Of a stretch of 64,000 nucleotides of DNA, positions 46,114 through 55,616 are shown piece by piece. Within the stretch, counting starts at the first letter, position 1. Each line of letters opens with the position of its first letter. The stretch is taken from the NCBI RefSeq assembly GCF_000739775.1, contig NZ_BBJH01000003.1:310001-374000 (forward strand). Direction: 5' to 3'. Made by a program: the position numbers and the translations under genes. This stretch comes from Paraburkholderia heleia NBRC 101817 (lineage in GTDB: Bacteria; Pseudomonadota; Gammaproteobacteria; Burkholderiales; Burkholderiaceae). The notes under the pieces were generated by a model that made no database searches, was not told the DNA's origin, and was given only the letters and a program-made list of their open reading frames with translations.

Positions 46114-46425
46114 ATGAAGAAGATGATCGCTGCCCTCGTTTTGTGTATCGTTTCAGCAGCGGTTTGCGTGCCGGCGTCGGCTCAGGCCTTGCCAGGCAGT
46201 TCAGGCGCCACCGGCAGCGCACGCGTCGAACGTATGATGGCGCAGTTGCAAGGGCGTTTCGCCGCCGCGAACACGACACACGACGGCAAGCTCACGCGCG
46301 AGCAGGCGCAGGCGGGTATGCCGATGGTCGCGCAGCACTTCGACGAAATCGACGCACAGAAGGCCGGCTTCGTCACCCTCGCGCAGATCGAGGACTTCAT
46401 GCGAGCGCGCGCAGCAGCCCGTTGA
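46114..46425 (+). CDS. Periplasmic EF-hand-like protein
   Basis: 103-residue exported protein with signal peptide ending PASAQA. Two EF-hand-like loops: ANTTHDGKLTREQA and EIDAQKAGFVTLAQI; both deviate from the canonical DxDxDG, so calcium binding is uncertain. Starts 6 nt after GGAG. Only 16 nt before the response regulator gene, so cotranscription with the two-component system is likely, and the protein may be a ligand or accessory of the sensor. Confidence 0.85.
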   Translation: MKKMIAALVLCIVSAAVCVPASAQALPGSSGATGSARVERMMAQLQGRFAAANTTHDGKLTREQAQAGMPMVAQHFDEIDAQKAGFVTLAQIEDFMRARAAAR

Positions 46426-46441
46426 ACGCCGGAGGCGTCAC

Positions 46442-47155
46442 ATGGAGCAGGCAAACAGGATCATCGTGCTCGACGACGAAGCCGAACTGCGCAACATGCT
46501 GCAGCGCTTTCTCTCGAGCCAGGGTTTCGAGGTGCGCGCCATCGCCGACGGCAAGCGCCTCGACCGCCTGCTCCAGCGCGAGCCCTACGACCTGCTCGTA
46601 CTCGACCTCATGATGGAACCCGAAGACGGCCTCACGGTATGCCGCCGCCTGCGCGCCGAAGGCCAGACGCTGCCGATCCTCATGCTCACCGCGAAGGGCG
46701 ATGCCGCCGACAAGGTGATCGGCCTCGAAACCGGCGCCGACGACTACCTCGCCAAGCCGTTTCTTCCCGACGAGCTGGTCGCGCGCATTCGCGCCCTGCT
46801 GCGCCGCCAGAAGATGGCCTCGGGCGAACCCACAGTCACCTCGCAAATGCTGCGCTTCGGCGACTTTCAGTTCGACGTCGGCAAACAAACGCTCTACCGT
46901 GACGGCGCGCCCGTCGAGGTCCACTCGGCGCAGATGCTGCTGCTTCACGCGCTCGGCTCGTCGCCGAACCGCGCCGTGAGCCGCGAGAATCTGCTCGCCC
47001 GCGCGCGCGGGCGCGACCACAGCGCGCTCGACCGCAGCGTGGACGTACAGATCCTGCGCCTGCGCCAGATCGTCGAGGACGATCCCGCCAAGCCGCGCTT
47101 CATCAAGACCGTCTGGGGCATCGGCTACATGCTGGTGGCCGGCGTCGAATCGTAA
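46442..47155 (+). CDS. OmpR-family response regulator
   Basis: 237 residues. Receiver domain with acidic pair Asp11-Asp12, phospho-acceptor Asp55 (LVLDLMM), Thr83 and Lys105 (YLAKPF). C-terminal winged helix ends VWGIGYMLVAG. Closest in style to OmpR. GGAGG precedes the ATG by 6 nt. The stop shares one base with the sensor kinase start (TAATG). Confidence 0.95.
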   Translation: MEQANRIIVLDDEAELRNMLQRFLSSQGFEVRAIADGKRLDRLLQREPYDLLVLDLMMEPEDGLTVCRRLRAEGQTLPILMLTAKGDAADKVIGLETGADDYLAKPFLPDELVARIRALLRRQKMASGEPTVTSQMLRFGDFQFDVGKQTLYRDGAPVEVHSAQMLLLHALGSSPNRAVSRENLLARARGRDHSALDRSVDVQILRLRQIVEDDPAKPRFIKTVWGIGYMLVAGVES

Positions 47156-48558
47156 TGGGCTTGCGCCTGCCGCGCTCGCTGCTCTCGCGCAACATCGCGC
47201 TGCTGGTGGCGCTCGTCGCGCTCTCGCAGGTCTGCTCGCTCGCCGTGCTGCTGCACTTCGTGCAGCGCCCGCGCATCGAGCGCGCCTCGATCATCTTCGC
47301 CGATTACGTCAAGCTGCTCGACACCACGCTCGCGTCCATGCCGCCCGACGAAGGGCGCGCGGCGGCGGCCCGGCTCGATGCGCACAAGGCGTTGCCTCCC
47401 ACGCTGGATACACCCGCCGAAGCTCATCCGAGCCTCGTCGCCTTTTTTCGCACCTGGCAGCGCGACGTGTTCGTCGAGGCGCTGCAACGCCATCTGCCGC
47501 CCGACCTGCTGGTGCGCTGGGACGCGAGCCACGACGAGACCGTGCCCCCGGCGGCTGGCGCAGCCGCGCAGGAGCGCCTCTGGATCCGTCTGCACGCGGC
47601 GGCCGAACCGGTCTGGATCGCCCTGCCGATGACCGCCGACGCGCGCGCGAGCGGCATCACCACGGCGTTGATCCTTTCCGCCGTGCTCGCGCTGCTCGCC
47701 GCGCTCACCGGCTACCTGTTGCAGCGCCACATCAACCGGCCGCTGCGCCAGCTCGCGCGCGCGGCGCGGCGCGTAAGCGCCGGCGAAACGCCGCCGCCGC
47801 TGCCGACCGACGGCCCGACCGAAATCGCCCAGGTGAGCCTCGCCTTCAACCAGATGACCGAAGCGCTGAAGCAGGCCGAGGCCACGCGCGCACTGATGCT
47901 GGCCGGCGTCTCCCATGACATCCGCACGCCGCTCACCAAACTGCGCCTCGCGATCGCGATGGCCCTGCCGCGCGGCAGCAACGATGCCCTCGTGGCCTCG
48001 TCCGAGAGCTATCTGGACCAGATCGACACGATCCTCCAGCAATTCATGGACTATGCCGGCAGCGGCGAGCGCGAAGCGCCGCAAGCGGGCGACCTCAACG
48101 CGCTCGCAGGCCAGCTTGTCGCCGATTTCGCGGGACTCGGCCATGAATTCGACTTCGACGAAGGCGAGTTGCCGGTGTTCGCGTTCCGGCCTATCGCCGT
48201 TATGCGTCTGCTGATGAACCTCATGCAGAACGCCGTGAACTACGGACGCACAGGTCTGACGATTCGCACCTGGCGCGACGGCGACACCGCCTGCGTGATC
48301 GTGGCGGACCGCGGCAACGGCATCCGCGCCGAGGAACTGGAGCGCCTCAAATCGCCCTTCAGCCGCGGTGCGAACGCCCGTACGCATTCGGGCGGCTCCG
48401 GCCTCGGGCTTGCCATCGTCGAGCGGATCGCGCGGCTGCACGGCGGCTCGCTCGCGTTCCGCGACCGCGAAGGCGGCGGCCTCGAAGCCGTCGTGCGCCT
48501 GCCGCTGACCCTTCCCTCATCGAGTCGGAACGGCGCGCCCCCGGCCGCGCACGCGTGA
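47155..48558 (+). CDS. EnvZ-like sensor histidine kinase
   Basis: 467-residue membrane kinase: TM1 at about 14-34, periplasmic domain to 165, TM2 168-188, HAMP, H-box with His254 in GVSHDIRTPLTKLR, N-box LMNLMQNAVNYG, and G-boxes DRGNGIRAEE and GGSGLGLAIV. The H-box order resembles EnvZ. Translationally coupled to the regulator. The EF-hand protein upstream may feed its periplasmic domain. Confidence 0.94.
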   Translation: MGLRLPRSLLSRNIALLVALVALSQVCSLAVLLHFVQRPRIERASIIFADYVKLLDTTLASMPPDEGRAAAARLDAHKALPPTLDTPAEAHPSLVAFFRTWQRDVFVEALQRHLPPDLLVRWDASHDETVPPAAGAAAQERLWIRLHAAAEPVWIALPMTADARASGITTALILSAVLALLAALTGYLLQRHINRPLRQLARAARRVSAGETPPPLPTDGPTEIAQVSLAFNQMTEALKQAEATRALMLAGVSHDIRTPLTKLRLAIAMALPRGSNDALVASSESYLDQIDTILQQFMDYAGSGEREAPQAGDLNALAGQLVADFAGLGHEFDFDEGELPVFAFRPIAVMRLLMNLMQNAVNYGRTGLTIRTWRDGDTACVIVADRGNGIRAEELERLKSPFSRGANARTHSGGSGLGLAIVERIARLHGGSLAFRDREGGGLEAVVRLPLTLPSSSRNGAPPAAHA

Positions 48559-48746
48559 CATGACGCGACATAATTTGCGCGTGGCTTTCGCGCGCCCTTG
48601 CCCCCATACTTGCGCCTGAGCCTGAGCAACGGAGCAGAACAAACCGGAGCCCAGACGCCGAAGCACCACAGTCGATAGTTCGCCATCCTGAATGATTTGC
48701 GAGTATCGGCAGACACGAGACACTCTTTCAGGCTAAGGATATCGAC

Positions 48747-49514
48747 ATGCAAACGATCATCAACTTCCTCGTCAACAAGGCCAGGCGCATCGCGGGCACC
48801 ACGTTCCTCGCCGGCGCGCTCTTCGCGAGCGGCTGCGCATCGGCAGCGCCTGTCGTGCAGACGAACGGGCCGCTCCCGCAGCTGCACGCCGACGTCGTCT
48901 ACGTCTACACCTTCGACGCCGCCGCCGACCAGGTGAAGCTCGACAGCACCGGCATGCTGCACAAGCTCAAGACGATGACGAGCGGCGAGTCGTCGGCGCA
49001 GCAGCAACAGCAGGCCGCACTGCAAACGCGCGAGCATCTCGCCGATCAGCTCGTCAGCGAACTTCAGAAAATGGGCCTGCCCGCGGTGCGCATGGACGGT
49101 CCCGCTCCCGCCGGCCGCAACGCCCTGATTGTGGAAGGCCGCATCGACACGATGGACGCGGGCAGCAGCCGTCGCCGCATGCTGATCGGCCTCGGCGCGG
49201 GCAAGAGCGAAGTGGGCGCGACGATCGCGGTGCTGTTCCAGCCCGCCAACGGCGGCGAACCACAACCGCTCCTGAGCTTCGAAACGAAGGCGGATAGCGG
49301 TCATATGCCCGGCATGGCCGAGACGGCGGGCGTGGGCGCAGCGGCCGGCCATGTGGCGACGGCGGCGGTGGTAGGCGGCGGGCTGCACGGCGCCTCGGAG
49401 GCGAAGCGCGACACGCTCGCCTCGGACGCCGGCAAGCTGGCCCGCTCGATTGCGAAGGAACTCACGCAGATCAGCACGCAGAACGGCTGGATGGCAACGA
49501 CGGCGAAGAGCTGA
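48747..49514 (+). CDS. DUF4410 lipoprotein
   Basis: 255 residues; lipobox FASGC near residue 33. Family regions: VYVYTFDAAADQVKLDS, RNALIVEGRIDTMDAGS and IGLGAGKSEVGATIAVLFQ. DUF4410 proteins are exported and of unknown role. AAGGAT precedes the ATG. Separated by about 190 bp from the kinase gene. Confidence 0.88.
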   Translation: MQTIINFLVNKARRIAGTTFLAGALFASGCASAAPVVQTNGPLPQLHADVVYVYTFDAAADQVKLDSTGMLHKLKTMTSGESSAQQQQQAALQTREHLADQLVSELQKMGLPAVRMDGPAPAGRNALIVEGRIDTMDAGSSRRRMLIGLGAGKSEVGATIAVLFQPANGGEPQPLLSFETKADSGHMPGMAETAGVGAAAGHVATAAVVGGGLHGASEAKRDTLASDAGKLARSIAKELTQISTQNGWMATTAKS

Positions 49515-49571
49515 TACGGGGGCAAGCGCGCCGCGCAGCGCGACGGTTCATGCCAAGGCTCATGCCCTTTC

Positions 49572-49602
49572 CGGCGACGGTTCGATACCGCCGCCGTCTT
49601 TT
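49572..49602 (+). terminator. Rho-independent terminator after DUF4410 gene
   Basis: CGGCGACGGT and ACCGCCGCCG form a 10-bp stem with one G-U type mismatch and a 5-base loop, followed by TCTTTT. It ends just before the convergent dld stop at 49606. Confidence 0.7.
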
Positions 49603-49605
49603 CGT

Positions 49606-51348
49606 TTACCGGGCGTGCGGCTCGCACTGCACCTGCGGCTCGCGATAGCGCGCGAACTTCGAGGTATGGCCGATACCTGGATTGAAGCAGTTGCACGGAT
49701 CGAGCGTTTCGTAAAACGACTTCAGCGCAGGCTTCGCCACGTAGAGATGGCCGACATTGTGCTCGGCGGGATATTCGGCGCCGCGAGCGTCGAGCAGCTT
49801 CCACATCTCGTGTTCCAGCGCGAGGCAATCATTGCCCTTGCGGACGATGTAGTCCTGGTGAAACACATGGCAGAAGAAATGTCCGTAATAAAGCTTGATC
49901 GCGATGGGCTTTTCCACCGCTGCGGGCAGTTTCTCGAACCAGTCGCGATCGTTGCGGCGCAGCGCGATATCCAGCGCGACGATATCCTCCACTTCGTCGC
50001 CATGCACCGCGCGATAGCGCACCGCCGCGCCCGCCGCCGCGAAACGATGAAGAAACGCCTTGCTGCCTTCTTCGTCGGTGCATTCGAAAAAGCCGCCGCT
50101 CGCCACGCCGAAGAACGTGTTCAGGTAAGCACGCGTTTCGTCGACCATATCGGCCGACACCTTGAGCATCAAATGATGTTCGTAGCGCTGCCTGTAGTCC
50201 TTGAGCCGCGCGGGCAGATGGCCCGGAAAGAGCCGGCTCGCGGCCTGCGCCACGCGGTCGATGAAATGCGCGGGAAAGAACGGCAGCCGCTCGAAAAACG
50301 CATCGCAACGGCTCTTGAAGGCGAACAGCGCGGGCAGCCGCTGCGTGCCGAGATGCTGGATCAGCAGGAACATGTCCTTGCCGTAGCGCTCGGCAATATC
50401 GAAGGCGTCCCGATGCAGGTATTCGCCCGCGATCGGCAGCTTCGGGAACTTGCCGAGCATGTCGCGGCGCAGGTCAGTGAGTTCGGCCGTCTCGTTCGTG
50501 CCGATGTAGAACACCTTCGCGCCGCGCTCGATGGGAAACGTGTCGAGCCGCACCGCGAACACCATGACCTTGCCCGCCGAACCCGCCGCTTCGTGCAAAC
50601 GAAGCGGGTCGGCGTTGTAGCGCGCAGGCGTGTGAGCGTCGATGTCGCGCACATGATCTGCGTAACGGTGGTCGGAAGCCGCGCCCGCGTCGTGGAGGAT
50701 ATCGGCTTCGGGCAGCTCGCCGCGATCGAGGCGGCCAAGCACCGTTTCCGGCGTCCCGCCCAGCCGGATGCCAAGATGATTCACGAGCGTCAGACGCCCC
50801 GCCGCGTCGACCTGTGCAAACACGGACATTTCCGTATAGGCCGGGCCGCGCCGCACGAGCGAGCCGCCCGAGTTGTTGCATACGCCGCCCACGACCGAAG
50901 CCCCCAGGCATGAGGAGCCGATGACCGAATGCGGCTCGCGCCCGAGCGGCTTGAGCGTCTGCTCCAGCTGATCGAGCGTCGAGCCCGGCAGGCAGACCAC
51001 CTGCTTGCCGCCGTCGATCACATAGACCTTGCGCGTGCGCGTCATGCTCACTATCACGACGTCGCGGTCGTAGTCGTCGCCGTCGGGCGTGGAGCCGCCC
51101 GTCAGGCCTGTGTTCGAAGCCTGCGAGATGACGATCGCATTCGCGGCCACGCAAGCCTGCAGCACCCGCCACTGCTCGACGAGCGTGCCGGGCCGCACGA
51201 CCGCCGCCACCCTGCCCTCGCCGAAGCGAAAGCCCTTGCGGTAGCGCCGCGTGGCTTCATCGCCGGTGAGCACATACTGGCGGCCGACGACGGCTCGCAA
51301 CGACGCGACAAGCGGCTCGCGAGCGGCGCTCGGGTACGGGGTGGACAT
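49606..51348 (-). CDS. dld: Quinone-dependent D-lactate dehydrogenase
   Basis: 580-residue FAD enzyme oxidising D-lactate to pyruvate and reducing membrane quinone. The FAD-binding-4 domain contains ISQASNTGLTGGSTPDG and IGSSCLGASVVGGVCNNSGG; the C-terminal membrane-binding Dld domain includes EHHLMLKV and YYGHFFCHVFHQDY, ending with DPCNCFNPGIGHTSK. ATG 51348 has AGGAG at 8 nt. Downstream of a same-strand LysR gene by 124 bp. Confidence 0.95.
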   Translation of the reverse strand: MSTPYPSAAREPLVASLRAVVGRQYVLTGDEATRRYRKGFRFGEGRVAAVVRPGTLVEQWRVLQACVAANAIVISQASNTGLTGGSTPDGDDYDRDVVIVSMTRTRKVYVIDGGKQVVCLPGSTLDQLEQTLKPLGREPHSVIGSSCLGASVVGGVCNNSGGSLVRRGPAYTEMSVFAQVDAAGRLTLVNHLGIRLGGTPETVLGRLDRGELPEADILHDAGAASDHRYADHVRDIDAHTPARYNADPLRLHEAAGSAGKVMVFAVRLDTFPIERGAKVFYIGTNETAELTDLRRDMLGKFPKLPIAGEYLHRDAFDIAERYGKDMFLLIQHLGTQRLPALFAFKSRCDAFFERLPFFPAHFIDRVAQAASRLFPGHLPARLKDYRQRYEHHLMLKVSADMVDETRAYLNTFFGVASGGFFECTDEEGSKAFLHRFAAAGAAVRYRAVHGDEVEDIVALDIALRRNDRDWFEKLPAAVEKPIAIKLYYGHFFCHVFHQDYIVRKGNDCLALEHEMWKLLDARGAEYPAEHNVGHLYVAKPALKSFYETLDPCNCFNPGIGHTSKFARYREPQVQCEPHAR

Positions 51349-51472
51349 GCGAACGGCTCCTGCAGAAAACAATGATTGCGGAACGATAAAGCTAGAGATT
51401 TATTACGTCCAATATTGCGACCAAGCAAAATCAAGACGAAAAAGATATGGATAAGCCCTTGAAGCCGTGGAA

Positions 51473-52372
51473 TCAGCCCTGCGGCGCATGCCGCGACGCA
51501 TCGCGCACGATGCGCGCGAAGTTCTGGACCGTAGGTGCCTTTTCGCGCGGGCGGTACACGAGCGCAATGGTCGTGTGCAGCGGGCCACCCTTGAGATCGT
51601 GGTACGTCACGCCCTTGGCCTGGATCTGGCGCATCGAGGAAGGAATGAGCGTGACGCCAAAGCCCGCCGCCGCCATGTTGACCGTCGACGAAATCTGTGG
51701 CGACTCCATGCTGATCACGGGGTTGAAGCCCGCCGCGTGGCACGCGCTGATGATCGAGTCGTAGAGATCGGGGCCAATCGGGCGCGGAAAGAGGATCAGC
51801 GGATCGCCCGCGAGATCGCCCAGATCGATGCCGCGGCGGCGCGCGAGGCGATGGCGCGGCGGCAGCACGGCAAGGACGTCCTCTTCCACGAGCCCCTGCG
51901 TGGCGAGGCCGCGGCAATCGAGCGGCAGGCGCACAAAGGCGGCATCCACCTTCGCCTCGCCCACGCGTTCCAGCAGCACGGAACTGTTGCTCTCCTCGCA
52001 TCCGATCACGACACCGGGATAAGCGCTGCGAAAGCGTTGCAGCACGGTTGCAACGAGCGGATGAAACACCGTGGAGCCCGCGAAGCCGAGCACGAGCCGC
52101 CCGCTCTCGCCACGCCCCGCGTTTTGCGCCTCCGCGAGCGCGAGATCCGCGTCGTCGATGAGCCGTTGCGCGCGCTCCCGAAAGAGCCGCCCGGCTTCGG
52201 TCAGCTCGACGCGCCGCGAATGGCGAATGAAGAGCCGCGTGCCGATTTCCTTTTCGAGCTTGAGAATCTGCTGGCTGAGCGGCGGCTGCGCAATGCCGAG
52301 AAAGGCCGCCGCCTCGCTGAAATGCAGATACTCCGCGACGGCGAGAAAGTAGCGTAGCTGGCGCAATTCCAT
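51473..52372 (-). CDS. LysR-family transcriptional regulator
   Basis: 299 residues. N-terminal HTH: MELRQLRYFLAVAEYLHFS, IAQPPLSQQILKLEKEIG; C-terminal substrate-binding domain with GFAGSTVFHPLVATVLQRFR. Resembles the BenM/CatM branch in the N-terminus. It lies 124 bp upstream of dld on the same strand, and may regulate dld, but the divergent pair typical for LysR is absent. Ribosome site is weak. Confidence 0.92.
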   Translation of the reverse strand: MELRQLRYFLAVAEYLHFSEAAAFLGIAQPPLSQQILKLEKEIGTRLFIRHSRRVELTEAGRLFRERAQRLIDDADLALAEAQNAGRGESGRLVLGFAGSTVFHPLVATVLQRFRSAYPGVVIGCEESNSSVLLERVGEAKVDAAFVRLPLDCRGLATQGLVEEDVLAVLPPRHRLARRRGIDLGDLAGDPLILFPRPIGPDLYDSIISACHAAGFNPVISMESPQISSTVNMAAAGFGVTLIPSSMRQIQAKGVTYHDLKGGPLHTTIALVYRPREKAPTVQNFARIVRDASRHAPQG

Positions 52373-52488
52373 ATCTTTTTCGTCTTGATGCAACCGGTGG
52401 ATTGTGAACCCGCTGTGCGTGCGCGTCCAATCCCAACGGCGGGACGCGGGCGCAACCGGTATGCATCGGGACGGCGCAGGCCAGGCAA

Positions 52489-54033
52489 TCAGCCGAGACC
52501 CATACGCGTTTCGTCGACGAACTTCTCCGTGGCGTCGTCGATCCTGCGGCCCTTGCGGCCGGTGGGGCCGTGAATGTAGACGGTTTTCATATCGACCGGC
52601 GACGCCCCGCTCATGCCGGGAGGCGGCGTCATCTCGTAGTGGACTTCGCGCGCGTGGTCGGCCATCTGCAGGCGCGGATCGAACACCGAGTTGAAGCGCC
52701 ACAGCATGCGCACGAAATTGGTCTGGCCGCGCAACAGCAGGTGCGTGGCCTGCCCCGCCGCGCCGCGCAGCGCGGTCCAGCCCATGTGCTTGCGATTGAG
52801 CACCTGCTGCGTGCGCACGAGTTCAGCGTAGAACTCGGGCAACGGGAGCTTCGTCGGCACGACGGCGTGCTGGATGTCATAGAGACGATAGTCGAGGCTC
52901 GTAAGGCGCCGCGCCTCGCGCTGCCAGTTCTCCGTGCCCGGATACGGGGTATTCACGCTGATATTGACGATCTCGGGAATCTCCAGGCACCACTGGCGAA
53001 TCGTCTCGAAGCGTTCGCGGTCCCAGTCCGGATCGGCAATCAGATTGATCGCGACGGTCATTCCCAGCGAACGCGCGAACTCGAGCGCTTCGAAATTCCG
53101 GTCGAGGCTGATCCGTTTGCGAAACGCCTTGAGCCCCTCCTCGTCGATCGCCTCCAGACCGAGGAACATGTACTTCAGGCCAATGGACTGCCAGAGGCGG
53201 AACACGTCCTTGTTGCGCAGAAGCACGTCGCCACGCGTTTCCAGGTAGTAGCGCTTGTGGATGCCGCGCCGCTTGATCGCCTCGCCGATCGCCATGCCGT
53301 GTTCGGCGTGCACGAACGCCACATCGTCGACGATGAACACGCCCGGCTCGCGCAGCGCCGCCAGTTCGTCCACGACGACTTCGGGGCTGCGCGTGCGGTA
53401 GCTGCGTCCGTAAAACGTCCATGCGCTGCAGAACGTGCAGTCCCACGGGCAGCCGCGCGCGAATTCGATGGAGGCGCAAGGATCGAGCGTGCCGATGAAA
53501 TATTTGCGGCGATGGCGCAGCAGGTCGCGCGCGGGCCGCACAGGATCGAGATTCTCGACGAAGCGTGGCGGCGGCCCCGATCCGTGGCTCGTCACGACGC
53601 CGGGCACCGCGAGCAGATCGGCGCCGCGCGACACCGCTTCGAGCAGTTCGTTCACCGAAGCTTCGCCCTCGCCGCGCAACACGCAATCGATCGCGCCTTC
53701 GGCATGACGCAGCAAGTCGTGTGCCGTGAACGACACACTGTGTCCCCCCACGAAGACGAAACACGACGCAAGCGCGGCCTTTACGGCCTTCGCGAGGTCG
53801 ACGATCTCGGGAATGTTGGCCAGATAGTTGCCCGAAAAGCAGAGCGCCTCGGGCTGCCAGTCGCGCACCATGCGCATGAGGTCGCGGTGCGTCTGGACCT
53901 GCAGATCGAGCAGGCGCACGTCGTGGCCCGCCTCGCGCGCCGTGCCGGCCACGGATTCGAGACCCAGCGGCTCGAGCCGCAGGAACACGCGCGTGTACAT
54001 CAGTCCGCCCGGATGGACAGCAAGCAATTTCAT
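52489..54033 (-). CDS. hpnR: Hopanoid C-3 methylase (cobalamin-binding radical SAM)
   Basis: 514-residue radical SAM methylase that adds a methyl group at C-3 of hopanoids. N-terminal B12-binding Rossmann region (VHPGGLMYTRVFLRLEPLGL, FVGGHSVSFTAHDLL), then CxxxCxxC at Cys195, Cys199 and Cys202 in RGCPWDCTFCSAW. Characteristic HpnR segments: CASIEFARGCPWDC, YYLETRGDVLLRNKDVFR, ISVNTPYPGTENWQ and the terminal DDATEKFVDETRMG. AAGGAGG precedes the ATG. No other hopanoid gene (shc, hpnH) is in the window. Confidence 0.93.
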   Translation of the reverse strand: MKLLAVHPGGLMYTRVFLRLEPLGLESVAGTAREAGHDVRLLDLQVQTHRDLMRMVRDWQPEALCFSGNYLANIPEIVDLAKAVKAALASCFVFVGGHSVSFTAHDLLRHAEGAIDCVLRGEGEASVNELLEAVSRGADLLAVPGVVTSHGSGPPPRFVENLDPVRPARDLLRHRRKYFIGTLDPCASIEFARGCPWDCTFCSAWTFYGRSYRTRSPEVVVDELAALREPGVFIVDDVAFVHAEHGMAIGEAIKRRGIHKRYYLETRGDVLLRNKDVFRLWQSIGLKYMFLGLEAIDEEGLKAFRKRISLDRNFEALEFARSLGMTVAINLIADPDWDRERFETIRQWCLEIPEIVNISVNTPYPGTENWQREARRLTSLDYRLYDIQHAVVPTKLPLPEFYAELVRTQQVLNRKHMGWTALRGAAGQATHLLLRGQTNFVRMLWRFNSVFDPRLQMADHAREVHYEMTPPPGMSGASPVDMKTVYIHGPTGRKGRRIDDATEKFVDETRMGLG

Positions 54034-54125
54034 GAAGCCTCCTTGCGAAGGGCCGCCGCTTCGCGAGAGTCTACGCGCGTTGGCGGATCGCTGCCCCGCG
54101 GCGTATCTCGCGCAAAAAACGACGC

Positions 54126-55616
54126 TCAGAAACTGCCGAACAGCGACCCGAGCACGATCACCACGGCGAGCGCGATGAGCGCGCCGACGATGCTCACCAC
54201 CACGAGATCGCGGTAGCTCTCGCGATGCGTCGAGCCGCACACGGCCAGCAGCGTGACGACAGCGCCGTTGTGCGGCAGGCTGTCGAGCGTGCCCGACGAC
54301 ATCACGGCGACGCGGTGCAGCAACGCGGGATCGATGCCATGCTGGGCGGCGAGCTGCATGTAGGTGCCGCCGAGCGCGTCGAGCGCGATGGTCAACCCGC
54401 CCGACGCCGAGCCCGTGAGCCCGGAGAGCAGGTTCGTGGCCACGGCGAGCGAGACGAGCGGTCCGCCGCCGATGCCGAGCACCCAGTCGCGCACGGCGCC
54501 GAACGCGGGCAATGCGGCGATCACGGCACCGTAGCCCACGAGGCTGCCCACGCTCAGCACCGGCAACACCGACGCGTTGGCGCCCGCGTCGACGCTTTCG
54601 CGCAGCGCACCGAGCCGCCCGCGATTGAGCGCCACCAGCACGACAATGCCGAGCGCAAGCGCAACCGAAACTCCCCACACGCCCGCAACCGCCGAAAGCG
54701 TGGTCGAGCCCCAGCGCGGCTCGGCGAGGTATGAGGCGTCGATGCGCGGGAACACCACGACGTTCATCACGAAGTTCATCCCCACGACGACCACGAGCGG
54801 CGCGAGCGCGACGAAGGGCGACGGCGGCCCCGCATGGTCCGAGGCCGCCGCGCCGTTGCCGATCTCGGCCGGATCGAAGGCCTGCGCGAGGCTCGCGCGC
54901 TCGCGCACGAGCGGGGACTTGCCGCGCGCCTCGTCATCGGCGCCGCCGTTGTCAGGCTCGACAAAGCCCTCGCCGTTGCGCCGCGCCGCCGCCGCCGCGC
55001 GCCCGAGCCACCAGAGGCCGAAGGCCGCCATCACGAGGCTTGCGATCACGCCAAGGCCCGGCGCCGCGAACGGCGTCGTGCCAAAGAACGGCATGGGAAT
55101 GGCGTTTTGCAGCGCGGGCGTGCCGGGCAGCGCCGACATCGTGAAGGTCGCCGTGCCGAGCATGATTGCAGCGGGCATCAGGCGGCGCGGGATATCGGCG
55201 GAGCGAAACAGCGCCTGCGCCATGGGGGCCAGCACGAAGAACGCGACGAACAGGCTCACGCCGCCATAGGTGACGAGCGCACCGCCCAACACCACAGCCA
55301 CGAGTGCGTGGCGCGTGCCGAGCTTGTCGATCATGAGGCGCGCCACGGCATCCACCGAGCCGCTATCTTCCATCAGCTTGCCGAACAGCGAGCCGAGCAG
55401 GAAGAGCGGAAAGAACTGGGCAAGAAATCGGCCCGTGCTCGACATGAATGTTTGCGTCCAATGCGCGAGCACCGGCTCGCCGGAAATGAGCGCGGCCAGC
55501 ATGGCGCACAGCGGCGCGAGCAGCAGCACGCTCCAGCCGCGATACGCGAGCCAGACCAGCAGCGCGAGACTGGCGAGCATGCCCCCGAGGCCGACAACGA
55601 TCGTGCCCGCGCTCAT
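54126..55616 (-). CDS. GntP-family permease
   Basis: 496-residue secondary transporter of the gluconate/3-hydroxybutyrate GntP family with about 12 hydrophobic segments and a cytoplasmic insert near residues 215-260. Conserved regions: PLFLLGSLFGKLMEDSGS, SALPGTPALQNAIPMPFFGT and GSASGGLTIALDALG. ATG 55616 overlaps the patatin stop (ATGA) and has AAGGGG upstream. Pairing with a lipase suggests uptake of a released hydroxy acid such as 3-hydroxybutyrate (inference). Confidence 0.9.
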   Translation of the reverse strand: MSAGTIVVGLGGMLASLALLVWLAYRGWSVLLLAPLCAMLAALISGEPVLAHWTQTFMSSTGRFLAQFFPLFLLGSLFGKLMEDSGSVDAVARLMIDKLGTRHALVAVVLGGALVTYGGVSLFVAFFVLAPMAQALFRSADIPRRLMPAAIMLGTATFTMSALPGTPALQNAIPMPFFGTTPFAAPGLGVIASLVMAAFGLWWLGRAAAAARRNGEGFVEPDNGGADDEARGKSPLVRERASLAQAFDPAEIGNGAAASDHAGPPSPFVALAPLVVVVGMNFVMNVVVFPRIDASYLAEPRWGSTTLSAVAGVWGVSVALALGIVVLVALNRGRLGALRESVDAGANASVLPVLSVGSLVGYGAVIAALPAFGAVRDWVLGIGGGPLVSLAVATNLLSGLTGSASGGLTIALDALGGTYMQLAAQHGIDPALLHRVAVMSSGTLDSLPHNGAVVTLLAVCGSTHRESYRDLVVVSIVGALIALAVVIVLGSLFGSF

